A stretch of 61,486 nucleotides of DNA from Bacillota bacterium (GCA_012839805.1 DUMU01000015.1:1-61486); one strand, 5' to 3'; positions 44,567 through 52,971 are shown, counted from the first letter of the stretch. Notes: a model not told the origin generated them from the sequence alone. A program made the numbers and translations.

Positions 44567-46078
44567 GTGCAGCCCTGGCATGTCTATCTGGCTTTTGGAC
44601 TTTACGTGGCGGCAGCCTCATGCGTCGCCCTCCTGGCCCGCCGCGGGCTGGGTCGCGGGGTAGAAGAATACTTTCTGGCCAACCGTACGCTGGGCGGGAT
44701 GGTCTCGGCCCTGAGTTACAGCGCGACCACCTACAGCGCGTTCATGATGGTAGGTCTTGCCGGGCTCACCTACAAAGGAGGAGTGGGCGCCCTCGGGTTC
44801 GAGTTGATCTATCTCTCCGGTCTGATGCTGGTAGCCTTCTTTGGACCCAGGTTCTGGCTGGCAGGCCGGCGTTTTCACATCGTCTCCCCCACCGAACTCC
44901 TGGCCGTTCGTTATGATAGCCGGGCTTTGGGGGCGGTGGCGGCCCTGGCGGCCGCCGTCTTCCTGATCCCCTACTCGGCGGTACAGCTCATGGGGATCGG
45001 TTACCTGCTCGAGACCCTGACCGGCGGTGCCCTGCCCTTCCTCGCCGCCATCGGGCTGGCCGCCGCCGTGGCCCTGGCCTGGGCCTGGATGGGGGGCCTG
45101 CGGAGCGTCGCCTGGACCGACGCCCTGCAAGCGTTGCTCATGATGGTGGCGGCGCTCCTGGTGGTCGGCTACGCCGTTGCCGAACTAGGAGGGCCGGGGA
45201 CGTTCACCCGCAGACTGGCGGCGGAGTGGCCCGAGTGGCTCGCGGTGCCCGGCGGGAACGGTTACTTCCGCTTTTCCACTTTCCTGGGACTGAGCCTGCC
45301 CTGGTTTTTCTTCAGCCTTTCCAACCCGCAGGTAGCCCAGCGGATGTTCGCTCCCCGTTCACTCGGGAGCCTCCGGCGGATGCTCCTCGGTTTCCTCGCT
45401 TTCGGCTTCGTTTACACTCTGGTCTCGGTTACCTGGGGCTTCGTGGCCCGGCTTCGCTTCCCGGATCTGGCCAACCCCGACCTCGCCACCCCGACGCTTC
45501 TCGGCTCCGGCTTCATACCGCCTTTCCTCGCCCTTTTGGCCATGCTCGGCATTACGGCCGCGGCCATCTCCACCATCGATTCGGTGCTGCTGACCCTGGC
45601 CTCCATGATCGCCCGGGACGTGTACCGCGGCTGCCGTCCCCGCGTTTCGGAAGCCGGTGAACTCAGCGTCGGAAAGGCGGTCATCCCGCTCCTCACCCTG
45701 GTCGCGCTTCTCTTCGCCCGGCTGAAGCTAAATCTGATCGCCCTGCTCTCGGTCGCCTCCTCCGCCGGGCTCCTGGTTCTGGTCCCCGCTATCGTGGGCG
45801 CGTTTTTCTGGAAGCGGGGTACGGCAGCCGGGGCGCTCTCCAGCATCGTCCTGGGCGGCGCGGTCGTCGTGATCCTGCAGTTCTGGAAACCGACCTACTT
45901 GGGGCTTTGGCCGGGAGTCTGGGGCCTTATCGTCAGCACGGCAGCCTTCATCGTGGTTAGCCTGGCAACGAAAACTCCCGAAGAACGAGCCCGGGAGTTC
46001 ACGGACGAACTGCGGAACGAGCTCCTGGCGCACGGCGTCGGCCGGGTGGGAATCTTCCGATCACCCCATCCGGCCTGA
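44567..46078 (+). CDS. sodium:solute symporter (SSS family)
   Basis: 503 residues with about thirteen hydrophobic helices. SSS features: VEEYFLANRTLGGMVSALSY near the first helices with the Ser-rich SYSATTYSAFMMVG, then WAWMGGLRSVAWTDALQALL (the family GGxxxxxxTDxxQ signature) and AAAISTIDSVLLTLASMIARD later. Substrate not predictable. GTG at 44567 behind AAGGGAG. Confidence 0.93.
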   Translation: MQPWHVYLAFGLYVAAASCVALLARRGLGRGVEEYFLANRTLGGMVSALSYSATTYSAFMMVGLAGLTYKGGVGALGFELIYLSGLMLVAFFGPRFWLAGRRFHIVSPTELLAVRYDSRALGAVAALAAAVFLIPYSAVQLMGIGYLLETLTGGALPFLAAIGLAAAVALAWAWMGGLRSVAWTDALQALLMMVAALLVVGYAVAELGGPGTFTRRLAAEWPEWLAVPGGNGYFRFSTFLGLSLPWFFFSLSNPQVAQRMFAPRSLGSLRRMLLGFLAFGFVYTLVSVTWGFVARLRFPDLANPDLATPTLLGSGFIPPFLALLAMLGITAAAISTIDSVLLTLASMIARDVYRGCRPRVSEAGELSVGKAVIPLLTLVALLFARLKLNLIALLSVASSAGLLVLVPAIVGAFFWKRGTAAGALSSIVLGGAVVVILQFWKPTYLGLWPGVWGLIVSTAAFIVVSLATKTPEERAREFTDELRNELLAHGVGRVGIFRSPHPA

Positions 46079-46092
46079 CCCGCGGTAGCCAC

Positions 46093-46125
46093 GGGCAGGA
46101 CGCCGGTCCAGACCGCGTCCTGCCC
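46093..46125. terminator. strong hairpin between convergent genes
   Basis: GGGCAGGACG (46093-46102) pairs perfectly with CGTCCTGCCC (46116-46125), with an inner CGGT/ACCG. It lies between the symporter and the convergent BadF gene and could end both transcripts, although no U tract follows on either strand. Confidence 0.5.
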
Positions 46126-46192
46126 GGTCACCGTACTCCAGTAGCCTCTGCAAACCGGAACGGGCGGTGGTTGTAGATCGACGCCAAGCCGG

Positions 46193-47275
46193 TTACGAGT
46201 GACCGGCCGCAGCGGGATTCTGTGCTTGCCTCCGCTCCAAAACCCGGGGCAGGGTCACCTCTAGCTGGTCGAGTACTTGCTCGCCGGGCTCGATGCCGGC
46301 CGCCCGGAGGGCCAGGAGGAGAGCGCCCCCCACCGGATGGAGCCGGGGGGCGACGACACGGGCCTCGTTCCCCAGAGCCTGTTCGATCCGGGCCCGGAAC
46401 GACGAAAGAAGGGGGTCGCCCGAGTTGAAAAGGCCTCCCACGTAGGAGATGAGAACGGGCTTTTCCTCCCAGGTTAGCTTGCGAGCGACGGTAACGGCGA
46501 GGTCGGCCAGGTGCTGACCGGCCGTGGCCAGGAGGTCGAGGGCGACCCGGTCCCCCCGGGCGGCCGCCCGTCCTACGGCGGCGGCGAGTCCGGCGTATTG
46601 CGGCCGCCCGGCGGCACTGTAGATCCAGCCGTGGAGTTCGGAAAGGTCGCGCTTTCCAACCACGGCCGGCAGTTCTTCGACCAGGAGAGTGGCCGGTCCC
46701 CGCCCGTCCTGGGCGCGCGTGGCGGCGGAAAGAGCCTGGAAGGCAACCCAGTAGCCCGACCCTTCATCCCCCATGAGGTGGCCCCAACCCCCGGTGGCCG
46801 CCTCTTCCCCGGCGTGGTTTCGGGCGTAAGCCACGGAGCCCGTCCCGCCTATGACCACGATCCCGGGGCGGCCGGCCAAGGCGGCCATCCAGGCGGTGAA
46901 AGAGTCGTGATATACGAATACTCCGCGGCTGGCCCGGATTTCGCTGCGGATGATACTTGCCATCGCGTCGTTACCGCCGCTCATCCCGTAGGCGGCGGCC
47001 ACCAGGAAGTCTTCAAGCATGCCCCCTTCCCGCCGGCCCCGGCTCGCGTCCCGCCAGGCTCCTTCCAGGGCCTCCCGTACCGCCCGGCGACAGCGTTCGG
47101 GGCCCCCGGGTTCGGTGATGTGGTTGGCAGGGCCCGAAAACCCCGCTCCCAAGCAGCGCCCGCGGAGGTCGGCCAGCACCGTGACCGTCTTGGTCTGGCC
47201 TCCGTCGGTACCGGCTACCAAGCGGTAGTCACTGCCTGGGCTTCCTTGCTCTTGTTCTCTGTACTCTTCGTGCAT
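46193..47275 (-). CDS. BadF/BadG/BcrA/BcrD-type ATPase, N-acetylglucosamine kinase-like
   Basis: 360 residues, ASKHA fold. Phosphate-1 loop VAGTDGGQTKTVTVLAD, phosphate-2 region IVVIGGTGSVAYARN, GGWGHLMGDEGSGYWVAFQA and the adenosine motif ISYVGGLFNSGDPL. This layout matches GlcNAc kinases (cytoplasmic, ATP + amino sugar). The ATG at 47275 is preferred over a longer frame (GGGGGGTAGAAGCGGG precedes it). May act in amino-sugar or wall recycling. Confidence 0.85.
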   Translation of the reverse strand: MHEEYREQEQGSPGSDYRLVAGTDGGQTKTVTVLADLRGRCLGAGFSGPANHITEPGGPERCRRAVREALEGAWRDASRGRREGGMLEDFLVAAAYGMSGGNDAMASIIRSEIRASRGVFVYHDSFTAWMAALAGRPGIVVIGGTGSVAYARNHAGEEAATGGWGHLMGDEGSGYWVAFQALSAATRAQDGRGPATLLVEELPAVVGKRDLSELHGWIYSAAGRPQYAGLAAAVGRAAARGDRVALDLLATAGQHLADLAVTVARKLTWEEKPVLISYVGGLFNSGDPLLSSFRARIEQALGNEARVVAPRLHPVGGALLLALRAAGIEPGEQVLDQLEVTLPRVLERRQAQNPAAAGHS

Positions 47276-47363
47276 CCCGCTTCTACCCCCCGAGCGCGTC
47301 GCAGGTGTCACTGGTTCCAACGGTACAGACAGCGGCCACCGGCAGCTAGCACAGTACCGAGCC

Positions 47364-48002
47364 TCAATCCTGCCCTACGACCGGGTCAAGGCGATGAGCG
47401 TGCCCGGCCTCCCGCCGGCCATGTTCGTCATCGGAGGTGCGTGCATAGGCATGGCCGCTGTTGGGCCCCCCCACCGTGGAGTATTCAGGAACCTCCGGCG
47501 AGCGCTGTAATTCGCTGCGCAGGTCTTCCAGGAAATACCTGGGAGAATCGGAAGCATTGAGAAGCTCGAAAGAGATCATCGAGCGAATGGATACACAGTG
47601 TACTTCTTTGCCTCGTGAACGCAAGAACTCGAAAGCCCGTTCGAAGTCCCCGTCTCCGCTCATAAGAATGGCGACATCGTACTGGTTCATGGTAGCCAAC
47701 ATATCTACCACGATGTCGACGTCCAAATTGGCTTTGTACAACGTCAAGCCAGTTTCTTGATCCAGTATGCTCTTGAGCGGCCGTCTTCGGACTATATAAC
47801 CCATATAAGTTAGCGCCCGGAGGAATGATTCTTGTGCGTATTCACCTTCGTTCTCGGCTGCATAATAGAAACCGTTATATAGCTCTTTGTCTTTCGAAAA
47901 GAAAGTTAGCACTTTGGCCCAGTCTATACGCCAGCCCAAAGCGCGCTGTGCATAGAACATATTCGACCCGTCAATAAAGATGGCTACACGCTTTGTATTC
48001 AT
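47364..48002 (-). CDS. NYN-domain (LabA/DUF88) protein
   Basis: 212 residues, PIN-like NYN fold. RVAIFIDGSNMFYAQRALGW with the first acidic residue, KANLDVDIVVDMLATMNQYD, then ILMSGDGDFERAFEFLRSRG; these carry the conserved Asp set of predicted RNases. The C-terminal ~35 residues (after YSTVGGPNSGHAY) are His/Arg/Asp-rich. The core is visibly richer in A+T than its neighbours, suggesting horizontal acquisition. ATG 48002 gives the family start; a GTG four codons earlier is possible. RNA target unknown. Confidence 0.85.
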   Translation of the reverse strand: MNTKRVAIFIDGSNMFYAQRALGWRIDWAKVLTFFSKDKELYNGFYYAAENEGEYAQESFLRALTYMGYIVRRRPLKSILDQETGLTLYKANLDVDIVVDMLATMNQYDVAILMSGDGDFERAFEFLRSRGKEVHCVSIRSMISFELLNASDSPRYFLEDLRSELQRSPEVPEYSTVGGPNSGHAYARTSDDEHGRREAGHAHRLDPVVGQD

Positions 48003-48447
48003 CGATCGTACCACACCCTTCGAAAGCCTCTTCATATCGATCGTTTTCCGTTCGGACACTTTTCTTGCTCACTTGCTGGTCCATTCGTTTACCGTTCAAT
48101 TGTCTTGCTGTCAAGGTGCTCTTGAGAACCCCCGTCCTTTCTGAACCGATCACCTGCTCCCCCCCTTAGACGTCCCACCCTGGCCGCCCGTTCGACGCGG
48201 CTTTCCGCTGCTCGGGCTTTTGACGACGACCGGCACCGGAGGGCTAACGGAGACCCTGCGCATCAAGACGGCCCCCTTCGTCGCCAGCCCCCCGGTGAGT
48301 CACGATGGTAAGTCACGCACTATCATAGCGCAACCCGTTTCCCCTGTCGCCAGGCAGGGATACCGTTTCCCGCCGAGAAAACAAGGTAAGGAGCAAGACC
48401 CGATGGGGTAGGCCGCCGCTTACTCCATCGTCACGGAAGGGATCGCG
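48003..48447. other. intergenic region upstream of NYN and nuclease genes
   Basis: 445 bp between divergent genes. The half next to the NYN gene shares its AT-rich character and includes a TTGACA (48115-48110) without a good -10. A direct repeat AGTCACG occurs at 48298-48304 and 48311-48317. A 60-codon minus frame at 47971-48153 is judged non-coding. No RNA gene is recognised. Confidence 0.4.
48322..48350 (-). promoter_or_regulatory. possible promoter for the NYN gene
   Basis: Minus strand -35 GCGACA (48350-48345), 17-bp spacer, -10 TATGAT (48327-48322). Implies a ~310-nt leader. Confidence 0.4.
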
Positions 48448-49287
48448 TTGGAGAAGTTCAGCCCTAGCCGCTTGAAGACCTATGAGACCTGTCCCCGCAA
48501 GTACCGGTTCATCTACGTGGATAATCTCGCGCCCGAGTACGAAAAACCCCGACCCGAGCTTTTCCTGGGTAACCAGATCCATGCCGCTTTGCGCCGGTTC
48601 TTCGAACTCGAGCCCGCGGCCCGCACGCTGGATACCCTGCACCAGCTCTTTCGGCGCGTCTGGGCCAGCGATGGAAAGCGGGCCGAGACCTTCCCTGACG
48701 TTACGGTGGAACGGGAGTTCGGGATCAAAGGGCTCGAATTGCTCCGATTCTTCCACGCCCATCACGATCTTTCCGCCAGGCCTCTGCGGCTCGAAGAGTG
48801 GGTGGAGTGCCCGTTGGACGACGAGGCAAGCCTCCTCGGTAAGATCGACCGGATCGATGAGGACACGGATGGAAATTTGCATCTTATTGACTACAAGACC
48901 GGCAAGCCTCCCACCAGCCCGGGTTACCTGCGCAGCGATCTTCAGCTCCCCGCCTACTGGCTGATGGCTGAAAATACCTTCGGCCGGCCCGTCGGGAGGG
49001 TCAGCTACCTCTACCTCCAAAGTCCCAATCCCTACACGGTGACGTTCACCCGGGAGGAGCTGGAACGCTTTCGACGTTACCTGCTGGATCTGGTGCGCAG
49101 GATTCGCACGGACGAGCAGTTCCTACCCATCTCCAACCCCTTGTGTCGGTTCTGTGACTATCAGAGTCTCTGTCCGCTGGAACTAAGGCAGGTTGCGCCA
49201 GGGGAAGGGAACGGGGCGGGCAGCTGGCTGGTGCCGGATAACGACGACGAGGCCATCATGCGGGCCGTTCGGGATCTGCCGTTCTAG
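48448..49287 (+). CDS. PD-(D/E)XK nuclease, Cas4/RecB-like with Fe-S cysteines
   Basis: 279 residues. Opens MEKFSPSRLKTYETCPRKYR, typical of AddB/Cas4-type nucleases, with the first cluster Cys. The nuclease core is LLGKIDRIDEDTDGNLHLID then YKTGK (Asp...Asp-x-Lys) near residues 130-155, and a QLPAYWLMAE helix with the conserved Gln-x-x-x-Tyr. Three further Cys (LCRFCDYQSLC) near 235 would complete a 4Fe-4S cluster. Start is TTG behind GGAAGG. No CRISPR array, cas genes or addA/B lie nearby, so it is a stand-alone member. Confidence 0.87.
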   Translation: MEKFSPSRLKTYETCPRKYRFIYVDNLAPEYEKPRPELFLGNQIHAALRRFFELEPAARTLDTLHQLFRRVWASDGKRAETFPDVTVEREFGIKGLELLRFFHAHHDLSARPLRLEEWVECPLDDEASLLGKIDRIDEDTDGNLHLIDYKTGKPPTSPGYLRSDLQLPAYWLMAENTFGRPVGRVSYLYLQSPNPYTVTFTREELERFRRYLLDLVRRIRTDEQFLPISNPLCRFCDYQSLCPLELRQVAPGEGNGAGSWLVPDNDDEAIMRAVRDLPF

Positions 49288-49321
49288 CAGAGATCGCCTC
49301 GTCAACCTGTTCCACGCCGGA

Positions 49322-49351
49322 TTGACACCAAGTCCCCGCGGATGGTAGAAT
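49322..49351 (+). promoter_or_regulatory. sigma-A promoter of the riboswitch-controlled operon
   Basis: -35 TTGACA (49322-49327), 18-bp spacer, -10 TAGAAT (49346-49351), about 50 nt upstream of the riboswitch. Confidence 0.78.
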
Positions 49352-49407
49352 CACGCCAGTTGGTCACTTCTGCCCGGATGGCAGAAGCACGACCAGGGCC
49401 AATCCAC

Positions 49408-49566
49408 TCGTAGCGCTTAATCTCACCGGATCGGACTCGCCCGGAGACCGATCCGGTGGGAACGGGGGACCCAATCTCACGGGGGCGAATCGTGCCCGTA
49501 GGCACGAGGGGTCATCGTTCCGGCCCAAGCCCGTCAGCTAACCTCGTCAGCGTGGGAATGGGGGTG
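49408..49566 (+). ncRNA. c-di-AMP riboswitch (ydaO/yuaA type)
   Basis: The conserved blocks of the class appear in order: CGCTTAATCTC (49414-49424), a variable hairpin (ACCGGATCGG...CCGATCCGGT), ACGGGGGACCCAA, GGGGGCGAATC, a second hairpin (CGTGCC/GGCACG), AGGGGTCA, the CCCGTCAGCTAACCTCG core (49530-49546) and a closing AGCGT. CGTTCC (49516-49521) can pair with GGAATG to close the last helix. Such riboswitches bind two c-di-AMP and usually shut expression off. It precedes an opine-dehydrogenase-like gene. Confidence 0.93.
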
Positions 49567-49571
49567 GATTG

Positions 49572-49596
49572 ACCAGAGCACCCCCGGTGCTCTGGT
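49572..49596 (+). other. perfect 11-bp hairpin after the riboswitch
   Basis: ACCAGAGCACC and GGTGCTCTGGT around a CCC loop. No U tract, so a structural or processing element between the aptamer and the terminator. Confidence 0.6.
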
Positions 49597-49704
49597 AGCT
49601 CAGACCGTATGTCCAGGGCTGAGATTCTCCCCCTCGATTGGCCAGCCTGAGATCCGTTCGCGCCGCGGCAGAGCGGGCAGGAATAAGCCCCGCCGGCCAC
49701 TTAG

Positions 49705-49738
49705 CCCGTCGTGTTTCCGGTTGCACGGCGGGTTTTCC
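49705..49738 (+). terminator. intrinsic terminator of the riboswitch expression platform
   Basis: CCCGTCGTG (49705-49713) pairs with CACGGCGGG (49724-49732) (one G-U) and is followed by TTTTCC, about 80 nt before the start codon. One of the few U-tailed hairpins in the window and the natural OFF element for the aptamer upstream. Confidence 0.72.
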
Positions 49739-49818
49739 TGGGTCATGTTCCTCCCCTCTGCCCGTCTCTGCCGGCTACCCCAACGCGTTCTGTATCACCC
49801 CCGAGGAGGTGAGAACCC

Positions 49819-50979
49819 ATGGTCCGTTACAGATCCCAGGCCATCGCCGTGCTGGGAGCAGGGCATGGGGGGCAGGCCCTCGCCGCAGATCTGGCCTTGT
49901 CGGGACATCCCGTGCGTCTTTGGAACCGCACCCCGGCCCGCCTGGAAGCGATCATGACGGCCGGGGGCATACGACTTACCGGGCCTCGGCGCAGCGGCTT
50001 CGCTCGTCTCGCGCTGGTAACCACCGACCTCAGCCAGGCCATCCGCGGCGTCCGGCTGATCCTGGTGGCCACCCCGGCTACGGCTCACGCGAGCTTGGCC
50101 CGGCAACTCGCGCCCTCGCTGGTTGACGGGCAGATCATCGTCCTTTGCCCGGGCCGAACCCTGGGCGCACTCGAGACGATCCGAGTCCTGCGCGCCGCGG
50201 GTTTGAAGGCCGACGTCACCGTGGCTGAATGCTCTACCTTCCTGTTTGCCAGCCGGACGGTGGCCCCGGGGCAATCCGTCATCCATTCTGTCAAAAAGCA
50301 GGTGGCGGTCGCCGCCCTACCCGTGGAGCGTACCCCGCTGGTTGTCGAGCTCCTGCGCCGCCTCTACCCATGTTTTCATCCTGCCGCCGACACGCTGGAA
50401 ACGGGGATGGGCAACATCGGCATGCTGTTTCACCCCGCCCCCGTCCTCTGCAATCTAGCCCGGGTGGAAAGCGGAGTGGTCTTTGACCATTACACGGAAG
50501 GGATTTCGCCCGCGGTGGCCCGGCTCCTCGAGGCGCTGGATGCCGAAAGGTTGGCCGTCGCCCGCCGCCTGCGCCTGAAGCTTCCTTCGGCTCGGGAATG
50601 GCTGGCCCGTACCTACGGCGCCGCCGGTGAGAATCTGCACGAAGCGTTGCAGCATCATCCTGGGTACAAGGATATACGCGCCCCGCAAAGCCTCGACACC
50701 CGTTACCTCTGGGAGGATGTTCCGTGCGGGCTGGTCCCCCTGGTCTCACTGGGCAAGGAGTACGGGGTGCCCACCCCGGTGGCGGAGAGCCTGGTACGGC
50801 TCGCCAGCGCCATTACGGGAGTAGACTTTTACGCTCACGGGAGGACGCTGACCCGCATGGGCCTGAGTGGTCTGACGGTGGATCAACTGCGGGCAGTTGC
50901 CCGAAACGGTGAGCTACCTCAAAAGCACCTCCCCTACGTTGCAGGGCTCCCACTACCGCTCTCGGAGGCGGTTCAGTAG
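49819..50979 (+). CDS. NAD/NADP octopine/nopaline dehydrogenase family protein
   Basis: 386 residues. N-terminal Rossmann domain: IAVLGAGHGGQALAADLALS, VRLWNRTPARLEAI and ILVATPATAH. The C-terminal octopine-DH domain holds ETGMGNIGMLFHPAPVLCNL, the HHPGYKDIRAP stretch and SLDTRYLWEDVPCGLVPLVS with the conserved His/Asp region. Opine dehydrogenases reductively couple an amino acid to a 2-oxo acid; the natural pair is unknown. ATG behind GAGGAGG. Control by c-di-AMP suggests a role tied to osmotic or wall homeostasis. Confidence 0.88.
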   Translation: MVRYRSQAIAVLGAGHGGQALAADLALSGHPVRLWNRTPARLEAIMTAGGIRLTGPRRSGFARLALVTTDLSQAIRGVRLILVATPATAHASLARQLAPSLVDGQIIVLCPGRTLGALETIRVLRAAGLKADVTVAECSTFLFASRTVAPGQSVIHSVKKQVAVAALPVERTPLVVELLRRLYPCFHPAADTLETGMGNIGMLFHPAPVLCNLARVESGVVFDHYTEGISPAVARLLEALDAERLAVARRLRLKLPSAREWLARTYGAAGENLHEALQHHPGYKDIRAPQSLDTRYLWEDVPCGLVPLVSLGKEYGVPTPVAESLVRLASAITGVDFYAHGRTLTRMGLSGLTVDQLRAVARNGELPQKHLPYVAGLPLPLSEAVQ

Positions 50980-51058
50980 GAAGGTAGGCCGGCGCCGTTC
51001 GCCGGAAGTTGGCCAGCAGGTAAGCACGCACGCCGGCCACCGGTATGCTGACCACCGG

Positions 51059-51115
51059 GAAGCCGGCCGCGGCGGAGCCAGCCGGTTGGCACGCCGTATC
51101 CGCGGCTGGCTTCCT
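51059..51115 (+). promoter_or_regulatory. alternative stem-loops upstream of the B12-binding gene
   Basis: 51059-51073 and 51101-51115 form a 15-bp stem with a single G-U pair. The same right arm (51104-51112, CGGCTGGCT) can instead pair with 51077-51085 (AGCCAGCCG). The two pairings exclude each other and end 6 nt before the ribosome site GGAAGGG. It could be an attenuator or a translational switch; it does not match the cobalamin riboswitch. Confidence 0.55.
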
Positions 51116-51134
51116 GTTAAGGAAGGGATGTGCT

Positions 51135-52922
51135 ATGGGACGAACTCAACCGCCTCGTGCCCCTCGGCGGCGGGTACTGGTCGCGGCGGCCATTGGTGAC
51201 TGTGCCCACGTGGCGGGACTCCACGGGATGATCCGGATCGCCCGCCAGGCAGGATGGGAGTGCCACATGCTGGGGCCGGCCGTAACGGTCGAACGAGTGA
51301 TAAAAGCAGTTCAGGAAGTGAACCCGGAGCTGGTGGCGCTGAGCTACCGTCTGAGTCCTCAAGCCGGGAAGGAAGTGCTAGCTGATTTCTGGCAGCAGGC
51401 CCAGGCGGCGCGGATCACCGAAGGGAGGCGCTTTGCTTTCGGCGGGACGCCGCCGGTGGCCCGCGAGGCGTGCAAGCTCGGTTTCTTCGAAGCCATCTTC
51501 GACGGGAGCGAGACCCCGCGACAGGTGTACGATTACCTGGCCGCACGTACCAGCGGGGCGGCAGCGCTCTCCTATCCGTCCACCCTGGCGGAACGGATCG
51601 AGGCCGCCCGGCCCTGGCCCATCTTCCGCCACCATTTCGGGCAACCCTCGTATGAGGCCACGCTGGCCGGAGTGGCGGAACTCGCCGAGAGCGGAGTTCT
51701 CGACGTCATCTCGCTGGGCATCGACCAGAACACCCAAGAGCATTTCTTCCATCCGGAGGCGAAAGACCCCCGGCAACGGGGCGCAGGTGGGGTGCCGGTC
51801 GATACCCCCGAGCAGTTCCGGGCTCTTTACGAAGCATCCCGGCGGGGCAACTACCCGCTCATGCGCTGCTACAGCGGTACTCGTGACCTGATTCGCATGC
51901 AAGCGATGCTCCTCGAGACGATCAACCTGGCCTGGGCCGCCATTCCCCTCACCTGGTACAGCGTGCTGGATGGGCGAAGCCAGCGAGGCCTGAGGCAGAC
52001 GATCGTCGAAGCCCAGGAAGTGATGAGGTGGCTTAGTGAACGGAAGGTTCCGGTGGAAATGAATGAGTCACACCACTGGAGCCTGCGGGATGCCCACGAT
52101 GTGGTGGCGGTGGTCATGGCTTTCCTCGCCGCCTACAACGCCAAGCAAGCCGGGGTCAGAGATTACGTGGCCCAGTACATGTTCAATACTCCGCCTCTGA
52201 CGAGCTTCCGCATGGACCTGGCGAAAATGCTGGCCAAGGTGGCGCTTATCGAGTCATTGGAGGAAGAAGGGCGTTTTCGGGTCTTCCGGGAGACCCGCAC
52301 GGGACTCAGAAGTCTGCCGCTGGACATGGACGAGGGCAAGGGACACCTCGGGGCATCGGTTTTTCTGCAGATGGCGCTCCATCCGGACATCGTCCACGTG
52401 GTCGCCTATTGCGAGGCCGACCACGCGGCCACCGTCCCCGAGATCGTAGAAAGCGTCAAGATGGCCCGGGGCGCGATCGCTGACGCTCTGGGCGGTATGC
52501 CCGACCTGGCCGCCGACCCGGTGGTGATGGCCCGTCGGGACCATTTGCTGAAGGAAGCCCGAGTACTCCTCTCCGGGATCGCAGCTTTGGCCGACACCGG
52601 CACCGCTGACGAACCCGATTCCAACGATTCCAAAGATCCTTTCACCGACCCGGACGTATTGACTCGCGCGATCTCGCTGGGGCTCATCGATGCGCCGCAC
52701 CTCGCCGGCAATCCCGCCCCCGAGGCCTGCGGCCGGGTGGTCACCAACGTGGTCGATGGGGCGTATGAAGCCATCGATCCCGCCACCGGCCGCGTCCTCT
52801 CCGAAGAGGAGCGGATCACCCGTATCCTGCGAGAACGGGATCCCGCCTCCTACCGGCGCTTCCGCGGGGGTGAGGCCGAAGCCTGGGTCGAGCGACTTTG
52901 GCCGGCAGCGCTCGTACCCTGA
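51135..52922 (+). CDS. cobalamin-binding-domain protein, B12-dependent mutase-like
   Basis: 595 residues. The N-terminus is a B12-binding domain: AAAIGDCAHVAGLHGMIRIA with the DxxHxxG His ligand, then the Rossmann-like part (VERVIKAVQEVNPELVALSY) to about residue 110. A large C-terminal region follows, with a barrel-like alternation (DVISLGIDQNTQEHF, YPLMRCYSGTRDLIRMQAML, WAAIPLTWYSVLDGRSQRGL, VEMNESHHWSLRDAHDVVAV) that faintly recalls the glutamate/methylaspartate mutase large subunit. No gene for a separate small subunit is adjacent. It follows the opine-dehydrogenase-like gene by 155 bp. Confidence 0.65.
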   Translation: MGRTQPPRAPRRRVLVAAAIGDCAHVAGLHGMIRIARQAGWECHMLGPAVTVERVIKAVQEVNPELVALSYRLSPQAGKEVLADFWQQAQAARITEGRRFAFGGTPPVAREACKLGFFEAIFDGSETPRQVYDYLAARTSGAAALSYPSTLAERIEAARPWPIFRHHFGQPSYEATLAGVAELAESGVLDVISLGIDQNTQEHFFHPEAKDPRQRGAGGVPVDTPEQFRALYEASRRGNYPLMRCYSGTRDLIRMQAMLLETINLAWAAIPLTWYSVLDGRSQRGLRQTIVEAQEVMRWLSERKVPVEMNESHHWSLRDAHDVVAVVMAFLAAYNAKQAGVRDYVAQYMFNTPPLTSFRMDLAKMLAKVALIESLEEEGRFRVFRETRTGLRSLPLDMDEGKGHLGASVFLQMALHPDIVHVVAYCEADHAATVPEIVESVKMARGAIADALGGMPDLAADPVVMARRDHLLKEARVLLSGIAALADTGTADEPDSNDSKDPFTDPDVLTRAISLGLIDAPHLAGNPAPEACGRVVTNVVDGAYEAIDPATGRVLSEEERITRILRERDPASYRRFRGGEAEAWVERLWPAALVP

Positions 52923-52971
52923 TTGGTTAATACACCGGGTACGGTGGCACGCCGGCTGCCGGTTGGAGGAC

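Noticed and set aside
47971-48153. 60-codon minus-strand frame overlapping the NYN start
   Set aside because: No domain, no ribosome site and overlap with the better-supported NYN start.
50980-51134. Cobalamin riboswitch upstream of the B12-binding gene
   Set aside because: The conserved B12-box and core sequence were not found; only GC stems are present.
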